Part shown: positions 7,459-18,660 of the stretch, one piece after another
Layout of the letters: each line of letters opens with the position of its first letter
Position numbering within the stretch: position 1 is the first letter of the stretch
Source of the DNA: Myxococcales bacterium
Lineage (GTDB): Bacteria; Myxococcota_A; Polyangia; JAAYKL01
DNA: 46,932 bases
Direction: 5' to 3'
Assembly: GCA_012522445.1 (NCBI GenBank)
Contig: JAAYKL010000129.1
Location: 1-46,932, forward strand
Made by a program: the position numbers and the translations under genes
The notes under the pieces: model-generated
What the model was told of the DNA's origin: nothing
What the model saw: only the letters and a program-made list of their open reading frames with translations
Database searches by the model: none

Positions 7459-10400
7459 CTAGCAGCGCGCCAAGCCTGCTTTGCATCCTTCGTGGTCGCG
7501 ATCTTCGTCGAGGCCGCGTTGGAACATGCCCTTGGCTTTGCGCGGTTCGCCCTGTTGTAGCTGAATCTCTCCGACGTAGCAGTAGATGTCGGCCTTGGTC
7601 AGCCCCGCGACCTTGTCGAACTTTTGGAGGAGCAAGGCGCGAAAGAGTTTGGCCGCTGCATCCAGGTCGCCGCTTTCATAGTGGAAGCGCCCGAGGTCGA
7701 CGAGGTTTTCAACGTTGGAGATGTCCATTTTGTAGGCGAGCTCCAGGTGCTCTTTGGCCTTGTCGCGAAAGCCAGAGGCGTTAAAGGCCCGCGCCAAGCG
7801 CCCGTGGTAGATCGCGGCGGTCTTGGTGCGTCGCTTCCCGCCTTCGGTCTCGGCGTCGATGAGGGACTCGATCACGGGGATGGCATCCTCGTTGCGGTTT
7901 GCGGCGATGTAGGCGTCGGAGAGCTGCAGGAGCAAATCTTTGTTGGACTGGTCGAGCGCGTAGGCTTTTTCGAGTGCGGAGACGGCCCCAGCGGGATTGG
8001 CGCATTTCTCGGCGTACAACCCGGAGAGTTCGAGGAGCAGGGCCGTTTTTTGCGCGGTGTCGGTGGTGACGGCCTCTTCGCGTTCGATGGCCGCGACCAA
8101 CTCTGGATAGTCTTCGTTGCGCCGGCTGATGTCGGCCAGGGCGCGGTTGGCGGCGATGTGTCCGGGGAAGAACGCCACGGCCTTTTTGAGCTCGGCCAGG
8201 GCCTCCTCGGGATTGTCGAGGCGCTGTTCGTTGAGGCGCGCGAGCTGGTAGTGCACCTCGGCGGCGTCTTCTCCACCGCGGCTGGTCGCTGCGGCGCGGC
8301 GCAGGATATCGGCCACGCGATCCCAGTCACCGTCGGCTTCGTAGAGTCGGGCCAATGCGGATAGGGCGCGGGTGTGTTCGGGATCGCGCTCCAGGACGCG
8401 CTCGTACATTTCGGTGGCGCGGACCGAATCCCCCAGGTGGTCCATGGCCAACTCTCCCAGCCGTACGAGGTGGGTGAGTTCTTCATCGACATCGCCGGAC
8501 ATGGCGGCGCGATTGGCGCGGTCCTCGTAAAACTCGGCCAGATCCGACCAGCGCTCCACCTGCGCCATGAGGCGCGGCAGCTCGGCAATGGCGCGCTTGT
8601 CATCGGGATCGGCCACCGCGATTTCCGACAAGTGGTTGATGGCGGCGTCGGGATCGTCGAAGCGCTTCTCGGCCAGGGCGCTCAGTTGGTGCAACACGGC
8701 GTTGCGGTCGGCGATCTCAGAGGCCATGTCGAGCTTGCGCAGGTACACCTCGTTCAACTCTGTCCAGTCTTCGAGGCGTTCGAAGGCGTTTTCGAGCTGG
8801 GCGATGGCATTGCGGTCGCCGGGATCCATGTCGAGGAGCTCCTGGTAGATGTCCACGGCGCGTTTGAGATCGTCGAGCGGACCGGCGCACAAGGTGGCGG
8901 CGCGGTGCCGGAATTGGGACGCGGCCTCGGTGTCGCTGGTGAACTGCGCACGGGCGATCAACAGGTCGGCGAGCGCGGCGTAATCGGGCTCTGCGTCGCC
9001 CTCGGTGAGGGTGATGAGGGCGTCGATGGTGTCGATGTCGGATTCGTCCAGCGCGAGGATGGCGCGATAACACGCCATGGCGGTTTTTGTCTGCGACAGC
9101 TCGGCGATGGCGATTTGCGCGGCGCGTTGGAGGAGGGCTTTTTTGGCTTCAAAGTCGTAGGCCACGTCGGCCTGGTGGCGGAGCACGGGCAGCAGATCTT
9201 CAAAGCGGCCCAAGTCGGTCAACAATGTGGCCAGCGCATCGAGGGCTTCCCGGTGATCGGGGTCGCTGTCCAACACCTTGCGGTACAGGCTCTCGGCCAT
9301 GCGCGGATTGCCCACCTGGCTCGCCGCCCACCCGGCAATCTTGAGCCCCAGGCTGACCTTTTCGGATGGCGCGATGTCGCTCTGCGAAACGGCTTTCTCG
9401 GCCAGGTTCACCAGGGCTTCCCAGCTACCGGTAATGTTGGCTAAGCGCTCCAGCTCTTCGATGAGACCATCTTCGGCGGGATGCAGGCGGAAGGCATTGG
9501 CATAGGCGTCAAAGGCGCTGGTGGGGTCTTGCAGCGCGTTCTCCTGGTGCATGGCCAGCTCGCGGTACAGGTGAATTTTGTCGTGGGGATCAGCGGCGAT
9601 GCGCAGCCGCGTTTCAAACAAGCGGGTGATTTTGTGCAGCTCGCCGCATTGCTCGTAAGCCGGCTGCAAGATGTCGGCGGCGTCGTTGGCCCAGGCGTCT
9701 TGGCTGAGCAGGGCTTCCAGGGCTGCGGTGGCGTCCGCGTGATCGGGCGCGATCTCGAGAATTTCGCGGTAGACGTTGAGGGCGGATTCCACTTCGCCAA
9801 ATTCGTGTTCGCGCGTGTGCCCCTGGCGGTATTTGAGCCGGCACTGCTCGGCGACGTCGCTGGCGTTTTGGATTTCGATGTCCAGTATTTCGTCGAGTTC
9901 GCGCCACTGGTGCTGGCGGGTATACAGGCGGTCGAGGGCGTTCAAGACCTCGGGAGACGTGTCGCCGTTGTCCAAGACTTGGCGGTAGGCCTCGGTGGCA
10001 CCCTTGTCGTCTTTGAGGTGCGCCTCTTTGATGCGACCGATGCGCAGCAGGGCTTCGCGTTCTGCCTCCTGGTCGTAGATGTCGGGCAGGTGCGTCTCGA
10101 GGGCGCCGGTGAGCTCGGCAAAGAGCCCCTCTGCGGATGCGATGCGCTCGAGTTGATCCAGGGTGTCCACGCGAGACGGATCCTCGGTCAGGGCGCGCAA
10201 CCAGGTGTCGAAGGCGTTGCGCGGATCGCTGCGGCCGGCTTCGTGAATTTCGGCCAAGCCGATGAGCTCTTGGATGCGCGAGCTGGGGTCGCTGAGTGTC
10301 TCCAAGCGCAACTCCAGCAGAGATGCCAAGTGATCGTAGCGCCCCGCTTCCCTGTGCAGGGGTTCGAGGATGTCGATGGCCAACGCGCGAACCGATTCGT

Positions 10401-13400
10401 CCTTGGCGAGGGTCTCCAGGGCCTGGATGGCCTCGGCATTGGTGGGGTGCTGGGTGAGTACGTCGTTGAAGGTTTGGACGGCGCCTTCGAGATCGGAGAG
10501 CTCTTGTTTTTGCAGCGTGGCAATGCGGAGCGTGAGCTCGACCCAGGAGAACTGATCTTGCGCCAGCGTGCGCTGGAGCTGGAGGTTGTCGAGCAGGTCG
10601 GCGTAATTGCTCTCGGCGGTGTACAGCGTGTCGAGGGCCTGAATGGCCGCGCGGTTTTCGGGCTCGATGTCGAGGACATTTCGGTAGCTGTCGATGGCTT
10701 CGAAGTTGTCCTTGATGTGCTCGGCAAACACCTGCCCCATGCTGAGATAGATATCTTTGCGCGCGTCGCTGTCTTCGGTCAAATCGAGCCGCTGTCGGCG
10801 GACATCGATGTAGTCGGGCCATTTTGACGCCTCGGCGTAGAGGCGCTCGAGGGCGGTGATGGCTTCGAGGGATGTGGGCAAGGCTTCGAGGGCAGCGGCG
10901 TAGGCCTGGATGGCGTCATTCGGCGCGGCCATCAGCTCGTCGTGGATGGAGGCCTTGGCGCACAACAGGGCGCTTTGCACTTCGGGGTCCACGGCGTTTT
11001 GGGCCTTCTCTCCCAAAATCTCGACGAGGCCATCCCAGTCGGCCACCAGGTTGTAGAGCGACTCCAGCGCATCCAGCGCGTTGGCATCGGCAGCGTCGAT
11101 CTCGAGCACATGGCGATAGCTCTCGATGGCTCTGCGCGGGTTCTCCAGGTGCTGATCGGTGATGTTGCCGAGCTTCCGGTAGAGCTCTTTTTTGTGCTCT
11201 GCATCGAAGACCTCGGGCAAGGCGCTCTCGAGGGTGGCGGCCAATTCGTCGTAGTTTTCAATTCCCGCGGTCAGGCGTTCCAAATTTTGCAGAATGTCAT
11301 CGCGGGAGGGATCGAGCACGAAAGCTTGCGACAACGCGGCAAAGGCCAACAGGTAGTTTTGGCCGCGCTCTTCGTGGAGCTGCGAGATCTCGGTGAATTT
11401 GTCGACTTTGTCGGCGGCGCTGTCGCGGAAGTCCACCTGGGTTTGCAAAATGACGACCAGCTTCTTCCACTCGTCTTGTTCGCGATAGATGGGCTCCAAG
11501 ATGTCGGCGATGCGCTCGCGCACTTCTTCGTTGAGGATGAGACGCTCCAACTCGGCGACGGAGCGGGGATCGCCGCCCACCTCGGTCAGGGCTTCCTCGT
11601 AGGTGTCAAGGGCCGCGGGGAGATCTGTGAGGTTCTCCTCTTGGATGCGGGCCACCTGGCGGCGCAGGGCGTTGCGCGAGACCTCGGTCTCGGCCTGGTG
11701 GGATTGATCGCGCAAGTGGTCGACCAAGTCGTCGAAGCGACCGGATTGAAAGTAGAGCCTGTCGAGGGCGTTGATGGCGGTCTCGTCGCGGTCGTCATTG
11801 GTGAGCACTTCGCGAAAAATTTCGATGGCCGCGTCGCGGTCATTGTGCACGCGCTCGTGGATGTCGGCCATGCGGAACAGATAGGATTTTTGGCGCTCGA
11901 TGTCGCTGGAAGCGTCGGTGGCATCGCGGTACAGGGCCAACAGATCGGCCCAGGACTTGGTGGCCAACAACATGCGCTCTACCGCATCAAAGGCCTTGTC
12001 GTCATCGGGGGCAAAGGACAGGGTGCGGTGGTAGGCGTCCTTGGCGCGCGCGGGGTCTTTGAGGCGGTTTTCGTACAGAGCGCCCAGCATGAAGGCGAGC
12101 TCGGCAGTTTCGGGCGTGTCGCCCAGGGCGTTTTCGAGGGCGTGGGCGAGCACCTCGGTTTGGCGTTCCCAGTTCTCGAGCACCCCACCCAGGCGGGTGA
12201 TGAGATCCCAAGAGGTGCGGTCCTCGGCGTCTTCGTGAAACATGAGCGCAAAGGTCTCGAAGGCTTGGTCCAGGTTGCCGAGCTGCTCTTCGTAAAGGGT
12301 GCCCAGGCGCCGCAACAGCTCTTTGCGGTCCATGGGGTCGTCGGTGACTTGCAGGCGGGCCTGCAGGGCGCTGGCGAGCTTGTCCCAATTGCCGCGCTGC
12401 GCGTATACCGGCTCGAGCATTTCGGCCACGCGTCCGGCCAACGCCTCTTCTTTCATGCAGGCTTCCAAGGTGGCGATGGTGGGAGCGTAAGCGCTGTCGG
12501 TCTCTAGTACCTGCTGGAAGTAATCGAGGGCGCGCTCATCGTCGCCCAGGCGCTCGTGCGAGAGTTCGCCGAGTTGGTGCAGCAAGGCCACGCGGTTGTG
12601 GGGTTCGTTGTCCATGCGGCGTTCCAGCAAAATGAGCAGGTCGCCCCAGCGTTCGCTGCGCGGATAGAGGCGCTCCAGAGACGCGATGGCTTCGGCGTTG
12701 GTGTCTTCCAGTTCGAGGATGGATTCGTATGTTTGGGTGGCACTGGAGATGTCTTCGAGCTTCTCTTCGCAGAGCTTCGCGCTTTTAAAGAGCGTGGCTT
12801 TTCGCACGTCGTCGTCGAAGGTGCTTTGGATTTTCATGCGGTACACTTCGAAGAGCTCGAGGTGCTGTTCTTGCGCCTGGTAGATTTCTTCGAGGGCGTC
12901 CATGGCTTCGAGGTTGTCGGCGTCGATGTCGAGGATTTTAAGGTAGTACTCGCGCGCGCGTTCGGCGTCGTCTTGGATGCGGTGTGCAATGGTCGCCACG
13001 CGCAAGAAAATGCGGTTCTGTATGGTGCTGTCGAGGATGTCGGCGCCGGCCTCTCGGTAGAGCTGCGAGAGTTCATCGTAGGCATCGACGGTGGGCGCCA
13101 AGCGCTCCAGGTTTTGGATGAGGTCTTCGATGTCGGGCGAAGCGGTGCCGTTGCGAAATGCCTTGCTGGAGAGCGCAAAGGCGCGCTCAGGGGAGTCGAG
13201 TCCCGTCTCGGCAATTTGGGCTGCCTGGGCGAAGAGCATGCTTTTCTCTTGTGGGTCATCGGCTTCATCGGCGCGCAGCAAAATGTACTTCAACATTTTT
13301 TCGTAGTCGGCTTCGGCCTCGGCCAGCGGATTGAGGATTTCGATGGCGGTGAGACGCGCCGGCGAGTCGAGCAGTGATTCGAGGGCCTGGCGAGATGCGG

Positions 13401-16400
13401 GGTGATCGACCGTCAGCGCAATGGCTTCCCCAAAGTGGTTCGCGGCTTCTTCCGGCGCATTGAGGTGCGTGGTGAGCAGGCTTCCGAGCTCAAAGAGCTT
13501 GTCGGCGCGCTCGTTGGGATCCTCGAGGAGGGTGAGCTGCGATTCGAGGACTTCGTGCAAGTAGGTCCAGCGTTCGGTTTGGGTGTAGAGGCGTTGTAGC
13601 GCTGTTAGCGCGCTGGTGCTGGGGCCGATCTCTTCGAGAATTTGCGCGTAGGCCTCAATGCTCTTCTCGATGTTGGACATGCGCTCTTCTTGCAAGGTGG
13701 CGACGCGCAGCAGGATGTCTTTTCGCATCTCGGCATCCGATTCAACCTCGGCGCGTTTTTGCAAAATGTCGATCAACTCAGGCCAGTTTTCGAGGCGGGA
13801 ATAGAGGCGCTCCAGCCCGGACAGGGCGCGGATGTCCACATCGTCGATGTCGGTGATTTCTCGAAAAATGGCGATGGCGTTGTCGGGGCGCTCCAGGATG
13901 GTCTCCTCGATTTCAGACATGCGGTGCAACACATCGCGCTGGTCCATGGAGTCGTCGAGCAGGTCGACGCGCGCGCGCAGGATGGCGAGCAAGTCCTCCC
14001 AGGACTCGTCAGCGGTGAGCAGGCGATCCAGGGCGTCGACGGCCTCAAGGGCAGTGTTGGGGTTGGTGGGGTCGAGATCGAACAGGCGTTGATAGGCCGC
14101 GCGGGCCTTGGGCATATCGGCCAAATCGGTGTCGTAACGATGGGCCACGGCGGCCATGAAGCGGGCGCGTATGGCGTCGTCTTTGACAGCGGTGATTTGG
14201 GTTTCGAGGAATTGACAGTAGCTGTCCACCAAGTGGTGCTCGTCTGCCATGCGCGACAATTCACTGAACAGAAATTCGTTGTCGGGATCAGCGGCCAATG
14301 CCTCAGACAGGGCTTCGAAGGCCCCCATGGGGTTGGCGAGGCGGCGTTCGCGCAGATCGGCCACGCGTATCAGGATGTCGACTCTCTCGGGGGTAGAGAG
14401 TTCGTCATCTTCTAAAGTGATCATTAAAGTGTTGGCGAGGGGCTCGGCAGCGCCCTGGTGCTCGTAGTTGCGAGAGAGCACCCGCGCCGCGCGCAGGCGA
14501 AGTGCGGGGTTGGGCAACAGACCTTCAAGCGCAGATTGGGCTTTGAGGTGATCGGGATCGGCGTCGATGACCTGCTCGTAATACTCAATGGCATCTTCGG
14601 GGGATTGCAGGTGTTTGTCGGTGATCTCCCCGATGCGGTAACGCAGCGAAATTTCGTCCACGTCGGCGCTGTGCTGCAGTTGGTTGAGGAGCAAATTGCT
14701 GAGCTCGGACCAGTCGCCGGACTCTTCGTAGAGCTCGGCGAGGGCGCGGTTGGCCTCGGCATCTTCGGGTTCGAGCGCGATGACATCTCGATAGGCTGCG
14801 ATGGCCGCAGGGACGTCTTTGTCGATCTCGTACACGATGAAGCAGATCTTTTTGAGCAGCTCTAGGTGACCGCCCGAATAGGACTCGCGATCTCGTGCTT
14901 CTTGATACAGCCCGAGCAGCGACCGCCAGTTTTCGGTGTCGGTGTATAGGTTTTCGAGGGCGTTGAAGCTGGTTACCGCGTCGGGGGTCTCGCTTAAAAT
15001 GAGCCGGTGATAGGTTTCGGCTTTCTGTGGTTGCACCAGGTCGTGGTCGTAAAGCGCGGTCAGGCGATGGGCCAGCTCTAGGCGCAAGGAGTCGTCCAAG
15101 GAGTCGTTTTTGTAGGTGTCGCTCAACGCCTGGGCGAGCTCTGCGTAGTAGCCGCGAGAGGTGGCGATGGCGGCCATGCTGTCCCAAAGAGAGACGTTGT
15201 CCGGGGTTTCTTTGAGTGCGGCGCCCAAGGTTTCGAAGGCCGCGCGTTCGTCATTCATTTGTTGCGCGTAAATGTCGGCCAGTCGCATGTGAAGCGCGAG
15301 CTTCTCCGGACCGGTGGGGGCATTTTCGAGCAGGATGGTCAGGACCCAGGCGAGGCGTTTCCAGTCCTCCATTTCCGCCAAGTGCGGTTCGAGAATTTGG
15401 GCCGTCATCAGTTGGTTGGTCTCGTCGCGGAGGTAGGGCTCTAAGGCGGCCACGGCCTGTTCGTCGCAGGGGCGCGCGTCCAGGACTTCGCTGTAAATTT
15501 TCAGGGTCCCAATGCGATTGCCCACCTTCTCACCGAGTATCTCGGCGAGCTGGTAGGAGGTGGCAAACCACTCATCTGATTCGGCGTCGTGGCCCAGTCG
15601 TTTCTCTTCGACGATCTGCGCCAGTTCGGTCCACTGTTCGGCAGCGCGAAAGATGCGCTCAAGCGCCTCGATGGCCTCGGCGTCGCGTGGCGACATGTCG
15701 AGAATTTCGCGCAAGGCCACGGCGGCGCGCACGGTGTCATCCATGCCCGTTTCGTAGAGGTTGGCGAGCTCGAGCATTAAGGCGCGGCGCGCTGTGAGAT
15801 CGGACGCGTTTTCGATGCGCGTGTTGTAAATCCCGATGAGATCGTCCCAGCGTGCCGTGGTGCGGTAAATGTTGTCGAGCGCCAGCAGGGCGGCCTCGTC
15901 GGCTGGGTGTTTCTTGAGAATTTTGCGGTAGCGTTTGACCGCATCGTCGACGGCGCCGAGCTTGTCGAGAGAAAGGGCGGCGATGTGGCGTTCCATCTCG
16001 GTGCGCTCGCCCTTGGGCAGGCGCTGAATGTTGTCTTTGTAAAGCGCGATGAGGTCGTCCCAGGCATGGGCATCCTCGGCAGCCTGCTCAACGGTGGCGC
16101 GAATGTCGGCATCGGTGGGGATCTCCGCATACGCACGGGCGGCCCAGGTGTAGGCCAAGGCGCGGTTGTTGAGTTTGGAGATGGCCAGGTCTCGCAGCTC
16201 ATCCATGCGCAAGGCGCGCTCTTCGGGATCTTCGGTGGCGTCGAGTACGATTTCGAGCGACTTAATCAGCCGGCTCCACTTTTCGGAGCGCTGATAGATG
16301 GGCACCAGCGCCTTGGCCGCGTCGAGGTTTTGTTCATCGACGGAGAGGACGCGTTCGTAGTGCCGCAACGCGCGGTCAGGGTGACCGATTTGGTTATTGT

Positions 16401-18660
16401 ACAGATCGGCACACTTGAACGACAGCATGATTTTTGTCTCGGGATCCGTGGCCTTGTCCGCGGCAATGCCGAGCACCTCGACCAGGGATTCAAAGTCGCC
16501 GGCCTCTGTGAAGAGGGTTTCGAGAGAGTCCCAATCATCGGCGGCCTGGTAGGCCTCTTTGAGGGAGCGCATGGCCTTGGTGTTGCCGGGCTCCACCTTG
16601 AGCAGGCGGCTCCAGGCATCGGCGGACTGCGCGGGCTCTTTGATGCGGTCTTTGTAGATGGTGCCGAGCTTGGTCAACAACGCCACTTTGTCGCTGTTGT
16701 CATCGGTGCGCTCGAGGCGCATTTCGATAATTTCGGCCAGGCCGGTCCAGTTTTTTTGTCGCTCGTTGAGGCGCTCGAGTTGTTGCAGCGCATTGTCGCT
16801 GTCGGTCTCTAGGGGCAGAATTTGGTGCCACAGTGCAATGGCGGCGTCGATGTCGCCCAGGCGCTCTTCGGCCAGCGTGGCCATGCCGGTCAATATGGGG
16901 AGCTGCGCCGCTCCCTCGAGCAGGGCCAACTCTTTGTGATGGAGTTCGAGCAGCGGGCGCCAGGCGCGGCGTCTCTCGTAGACCGCCTTGAGCATTTCGA
17001 TGGCGTCGCGGTCGTCGGGTGAGATTTTGAGTATCTCTTCGAGGGGATCGACGGCCTTGTTGAAGTTGTTGAAGCGCTCAATCCACAGCGATGCAGCGCG
17101 GTGCAAGTGCGCGACCTTCTGCTCCGGGGATTCGGCGACCTCGGCGCGCTTCATGAGGGTGTTGATCAAGTCGCTCCATCGTCCGGCGGACTCGTAGGTA
17201 GCCGTCATGGATTCGAGAACCGACTCGTTGGCAGGATCGATGCGCAGGATGGCGTCGTAAATTTTGATGACCATCAGCTCCTGATTGAGGCCATCGCGAT
17301 AGATCTCGACCATCTCCTCGTAGATGGCCACCTTGGCGGCGACGTCGTCATCGGGGATGGATTCGACTTCGGTCTTGAGCAGGTCGGCGAGGTTGTTCCA
17401 CTTTTCGGATTGGCGGTACAGCTTTTTGAGTTCGGTGCGGGCTTCTTCGCTGGTGGGCTCTTGGCGGAGCACTTTCTTCCAGGCGTCGATGGCTTTTTCA
17501 ATGTTGCCACCGTCGGCGGCGGCGATTTGGGCGATCTCGCGGTTCAGGGCATCCCGCTCGGTGTCGCTTTCGGTGGCGCGCAGCGCGTCGTTGAGAATTT
17601 TGAGGAGCTGGCCATTGTCACCGGATTGCGCCAGCCACGTGCGATAGAAGGAGAGCATGCCCGGGTGGGCCGGTGCCATGCGACGCAGGCGCTTGAAGTA
17701 GGTGTCGGCAGCGTCCATGTCGTCGCGAAATTTCCAGTGAATCATGCCGGCTTGGGTCAACGCGGCCATTTCGTCTTCGGGGAGCAACTTGCCGTGCAAG
17801 GTGTCCTCGTAGACCGCTACCAAGTGATCCCAGTCTTCGCGTGATTCGTAATACTTGACGAGGAAGCGCAGCGCTGAGGGATGCCCAGGCTGGTAGTCGA
17901 GCACTTCGGCGTATAGGGCGGCGGCGGCGTCCATGTCGTCGAGGTGGTGACCGGTGGTGTAGGCCGCAGCCAGCAGCATTTGCACCTTGTCGGCGCGACC
18001 GGGGCGCTTTTGGGCCAGTGATGTATAAAGCGCGACGAGCTCGGACCAGTTGGCCGCATCTTCGTAGAGGCGCTCGAGCAACCGTGCGGCCTTGTGGTGG
18101 GTGGGATCAGCGGACATCGCCGCTTGGAGCAATTCGGTGATTTGTTCGGGGCTCTCGTGGTCGTTTTTGTAGCAGCGCTCGGCAGCGCTGTAGAGCATGT
18201 GGGCGCGCAAAGACATATCGGTAGCGGCCTCGGCCTGCTCTTTGAATTTCGCAACAATTTCTTTCCAGCGCGCGCGTTCGGCGGTGATCAGCTCGATGCG
18301 GTCGTTGATTTCGGGGTCGTCGGGGGTGAGCAACGCCGCCTTTTTCAAGACCTCAAGGGCCTCCTCTTGCGCGAACAATTCTTCGTCGAGCAGTCGGGCT
18401 TTCTCGCGCATGATGCGCGTCTCTTGCTCGGGGCCTTGGGCCAAGGCCAACTCGATGTCGGTGAGCCGGATGGCGGCGGGGATGCGACCAGCGGATATGA
18501 GGCGCTGTTGTCCCGCGGAGAGCTCGGCGCGAATGCTTTCGGTTTCTTCGGGAGGCCACTCCTCGGTGGCGATTTCTTCCAGCATTTCGAACGGTTCTTC
18601 TTGCGAGGGATCGTGTTCCAGTTGTGAGATGAGAGATTGAATGCGCTCTTTCATATTCAT
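7459..18660 (-). CDS. Giant TPR-repeat protein (3733 aa)
   Basis: ATG 18660 is preceded by GGGGAAG and starts MNMKERIQSLISQLEHDPSQ; the open frame reaches 18768 but lacks a ribosome site there. There is no signal peptide or membrane helix, so it should be cytoplasmic. Nearly the whole length is TPR-like helical repeats in a super-unit of about 73 residues, each with two hairpins: ALxALExLYxxxxxWxxL followed by an LAxLYExxLxDxxxAIxxYxxVLxxDP hairpin. I counted about 44 aromatic-x-x-L anchors, implying roughly 90 hairpins. The protein is strongly acidic. The last 150 residues hold more regular TPRs and end in GLARC. No enzyme domain was found. It is divergent from the kinase at 18921. A scaffold role is inferred only from fold. 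Confidence 0.93.
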   Translation of the reverse strand: MNMKERIQSLISQLEHDPSQEEPFEMLEEIATEEWPPEETESIRAELSAGQQRLISAGRIPAAIRLTDIELALAQGPEQETRIMREKARLLDEELFAQEEALEVLKKAALLTPDDPEINDRIELITAERARWKEIVAKFKEQAEAATDMSLRAHMLYSAAERCYKNDHESPEQITELLQAAMSADPTHHKAARLLERLYEDAANWSELVALYTSLAQKRPGRADKVQMLLAAAYTTGHHLDDMDAAAALYAEVLDYQPGHPSALRFLVKYYESREDWDHLVAVYEDTLHGKLLPEDEMAALTQAGMIHWKFRDDMDAADTYFKRLRRMAPAHPGMLSFYRTWLAQSGDNGQLLKILNDALRATESDTERDALNREIAQIAAADGGNIEKAIDAWKKVLRQEPTSEEARTELKKLYRQSEKWNNLADLLKTEVESIPDDDVAAKVAIYEEMVEIYRDGLNQELMVIKIYDAILRIDPANESVLESMTATYESAGRWSDLINTLMKRAEVAESPEQKVAHLHRAASLWIERFNNFNKAVDPLEEILKISPDDRDAIEMLKAVYERRRAWRPLLELHHKELALLEGAAQLPILTGMATLAEERLGDIDAAIALWHQILPLETDSDNALQQLERLNERQKNWTGLAEIIEMRLERTDDNSDKVALLTKLGTIYKDRIKEPAQSADAWSRLLKVEPGNTKAMRSLKEAYQAADDWDSLETLFTEAGDFESLVEVLGIAADKATDPETKIMLSFKCADLYNNQIGHPDRALRHYERVLSVDEQNLDAAKALVPIYQRSEKWSRLIKSLEIVLDATEDPEERALRMDELRDLAISKLNNRALAYTWAARAYAEIPTDADIRATVEQAAEDAHAWDDLIALYKDNIQRLPKGERTEMERHIAALSLDKLGAVDDAVKRYRKILKKHPADEAALLALDNIYRTTARWDDLIGIYNTRIENASDLTARRALMLELANLYETGMDDTVRAAVALREILDMSPRDAEAIEALERIFRAAEQWTELAQIVEEKRLGHDAESDEWFATSYQLAEILGEKVGNRIGTLKIYSEVLDARPCDEQAVAALEPYLRDETNQLMTAQILEPHLAEMEDWKRLAWVLTILLENAPTGPEKLALHMRLADIYAQQMNDERAAFETLGAALKETPDNVSLWDSMAAIATSRGYYAELAQALSDTYKNDSLDDSLRLELAHRLTALYDHDLVQPQKAETYHRLILSETPDAVTSFNALENLYTDTENWRSLLGLYQEARDRESYSGGHLELLKKICFIVYEIDKDVPAAIAAYRDVIALEPEDAEANRALAELYEESGDWSELSNLLLNQLQHSADVDEISLRYRIGEITDKHLQSPEDAIEYYEQVIDADPDHLKAQSALEGLLPNPALRLRAARVLSRNYEHQGAAEPLANTLMITLEDDELSTPERVDILIRVADLRERRLANPMGAFEALSEALAADPDNEFLFSELSRMADEHHLVDSYCQFLETQITAVKDDAIRARFMAAVAHRYDTDLADMPKARAAYQRLFDLDPTNPNTALEAVDALDRLLTADESWEDLLAILRARVDLLDDSMDQRDVLHRMSEIEETILERPDNAIAIFREITDIDDVDIRALSGLERLYSRLENWPELIDILQKRAEVESDAEMRKDILLRVATLQEERMSNIEKSIEAYAQILEEIGPSTSALTALQRLYTQTERWTYLHEVLESQLTLLEDPNERADKLFELGSLLTTHLNAPEEAANHFGEAIALTVDHPASRQALESLLDSPARLTAIEILNPLAEAEADYEKMLKYILLRADEADDPQEKSMLFAQAAQIAETGLDSPERAFALSSKAFRNGTASPDIEDLIQNLERLAPTVDAYDELSQLYREAGADILDSTIQNRIFLRVATIAHRIQDDAERAREYYLKILDIDADNLEAMDALEEIYQAQEQHLELFEVYRMKIQSTFDDDVRKATLFKSAKLCEEKLEDISSATQTYESILELEDTNAEAIASLERLYPRSERWGDLLILLERRMDNEPHNRVALLHQLGELSHERLGDDERALDYFQQVLETDSAYAPTIATLEACMKEEALAGRVAEMLEPVYAQRGNWDKLASALQARLQVTDDPMDRKELLRRLGTLYEEQLGNLDQAFETFALMFHEDAEDRTSWDLITRLGGVLENWERQTEVLAHALENALGDTPETAELAFMLGALYENRLKDPARAKDAYHRTLSFAPDDDKAFDAVERMLLATKSWADLLALYRDATDASSDIERQKSYLFRMADIHERVHNDRDAAIEIFREVLTNDDRDETAINALDRLYFQSGRFDDLVDHLRDQSHQAETEVSRNALRRQVARIQEENLTDLPAALDTYEEALTEVGGDPRSVAELERLILNEEVRERIADILEPIYREQDEWKKLVVILQTQVDFRDSAADKVDKFTEISQLHEERGQNYLLAFAALSQAFVLDPSRDDILQNLERLTAGIENYDELAATLESALPEVFDAEHKKELYRKLGNITDQHLENPRRAIESYRHVLEIDAADANALDALESLYNLVADWDGLVEILGEKAQNAVDPEVQSALLCAKASIHDELMAAPNDAIQAYAAALEALPTSLEAITALERLYAEASKWPDYIDVRRQRLDLTEDSDARKDIYLSMGQVFAEHIKDNFEAIDSYRNVLDIEPENRAAIQALDTLYTAESNYADLLDNLQLQRTLAQDQFSWVELTLRIATLQKQELSDLEGAVQTFNDVLTQHPTNAEAIQALETLAKDESVRALAIDILEPLHREAGRYDHLASLLELRLETLSDPSSRIQELIGLAEIHEAGRSDPRNAFDTWLRALTEDPSRVDTLDQLERIASAEGLFAELTGALETHLPDIYDQEAEREALLRIGRIKEAHLKDDKGATEAYRQVLDNGDTSPEVLNALDRLYTRQHQWRELDEILDIEIQNASDVAEQCRLKYRQGHTREHEFGEVESALNVYREILEIAPDHADATAALEALLSQDAWANDAADILQPAYEQCGELHKITRLFETRLRIAADPHDKIHLYRELAMHQENALQDPTSAFDAYANAFRLHPAEDGLIEELERLANITGSWEALVNLAEKAVSQSDIAPSEKVSLGLKIAGWAASQVGNPRMAESLYRKVLDSDPDHREALDALATLLTDLGRFEDLLPVLRHQADVAYDFEAKKALLQRAAQIAIAELSQTKTAMACYRAILALDESDIDTIDALITLTEGDAEPDYAALADLLIARAQFTSDTEAASQFRHRAATLCAGPLDDLKRAVDIYQELLDMDPGDRNAIAQLENAFERLEDWTELNEVYLRKLDMASEIADRNAVLHQLSALAEKRFDDPDAAINHLSEIAVADPDDKRAIAELPRLMAQVERWSDLAEFYEDRANRAAMSGDVDEELTHLVRLGELAMDHLGDSVRATEMYERVLERDPEHTRALSALARLYEADGDWDRVADILRRAAATSRGGEDAAEVHYQLARLNEQRLDNPEEALAELKKAVAFFPGHIAANRALADISRRNEDYPELVAAIEREEAVTTDTAQKTALLLELSGLYAEKCANPAGAVSALEKAYALDQSNKDLLLQLSDAYIAANRNEDAIPVIESLIDAETEGGKRRTKTAAIYHGRLARAFNASGFRDKAKEHLELAYKMDISNVENLVDLGRFHYESGDLDAAAKLFRALLLQKFDKVAGLTKADIYCYVGEIQLQQGEPRKAKGMFQRGLDEDRDHEGCKAGLARC

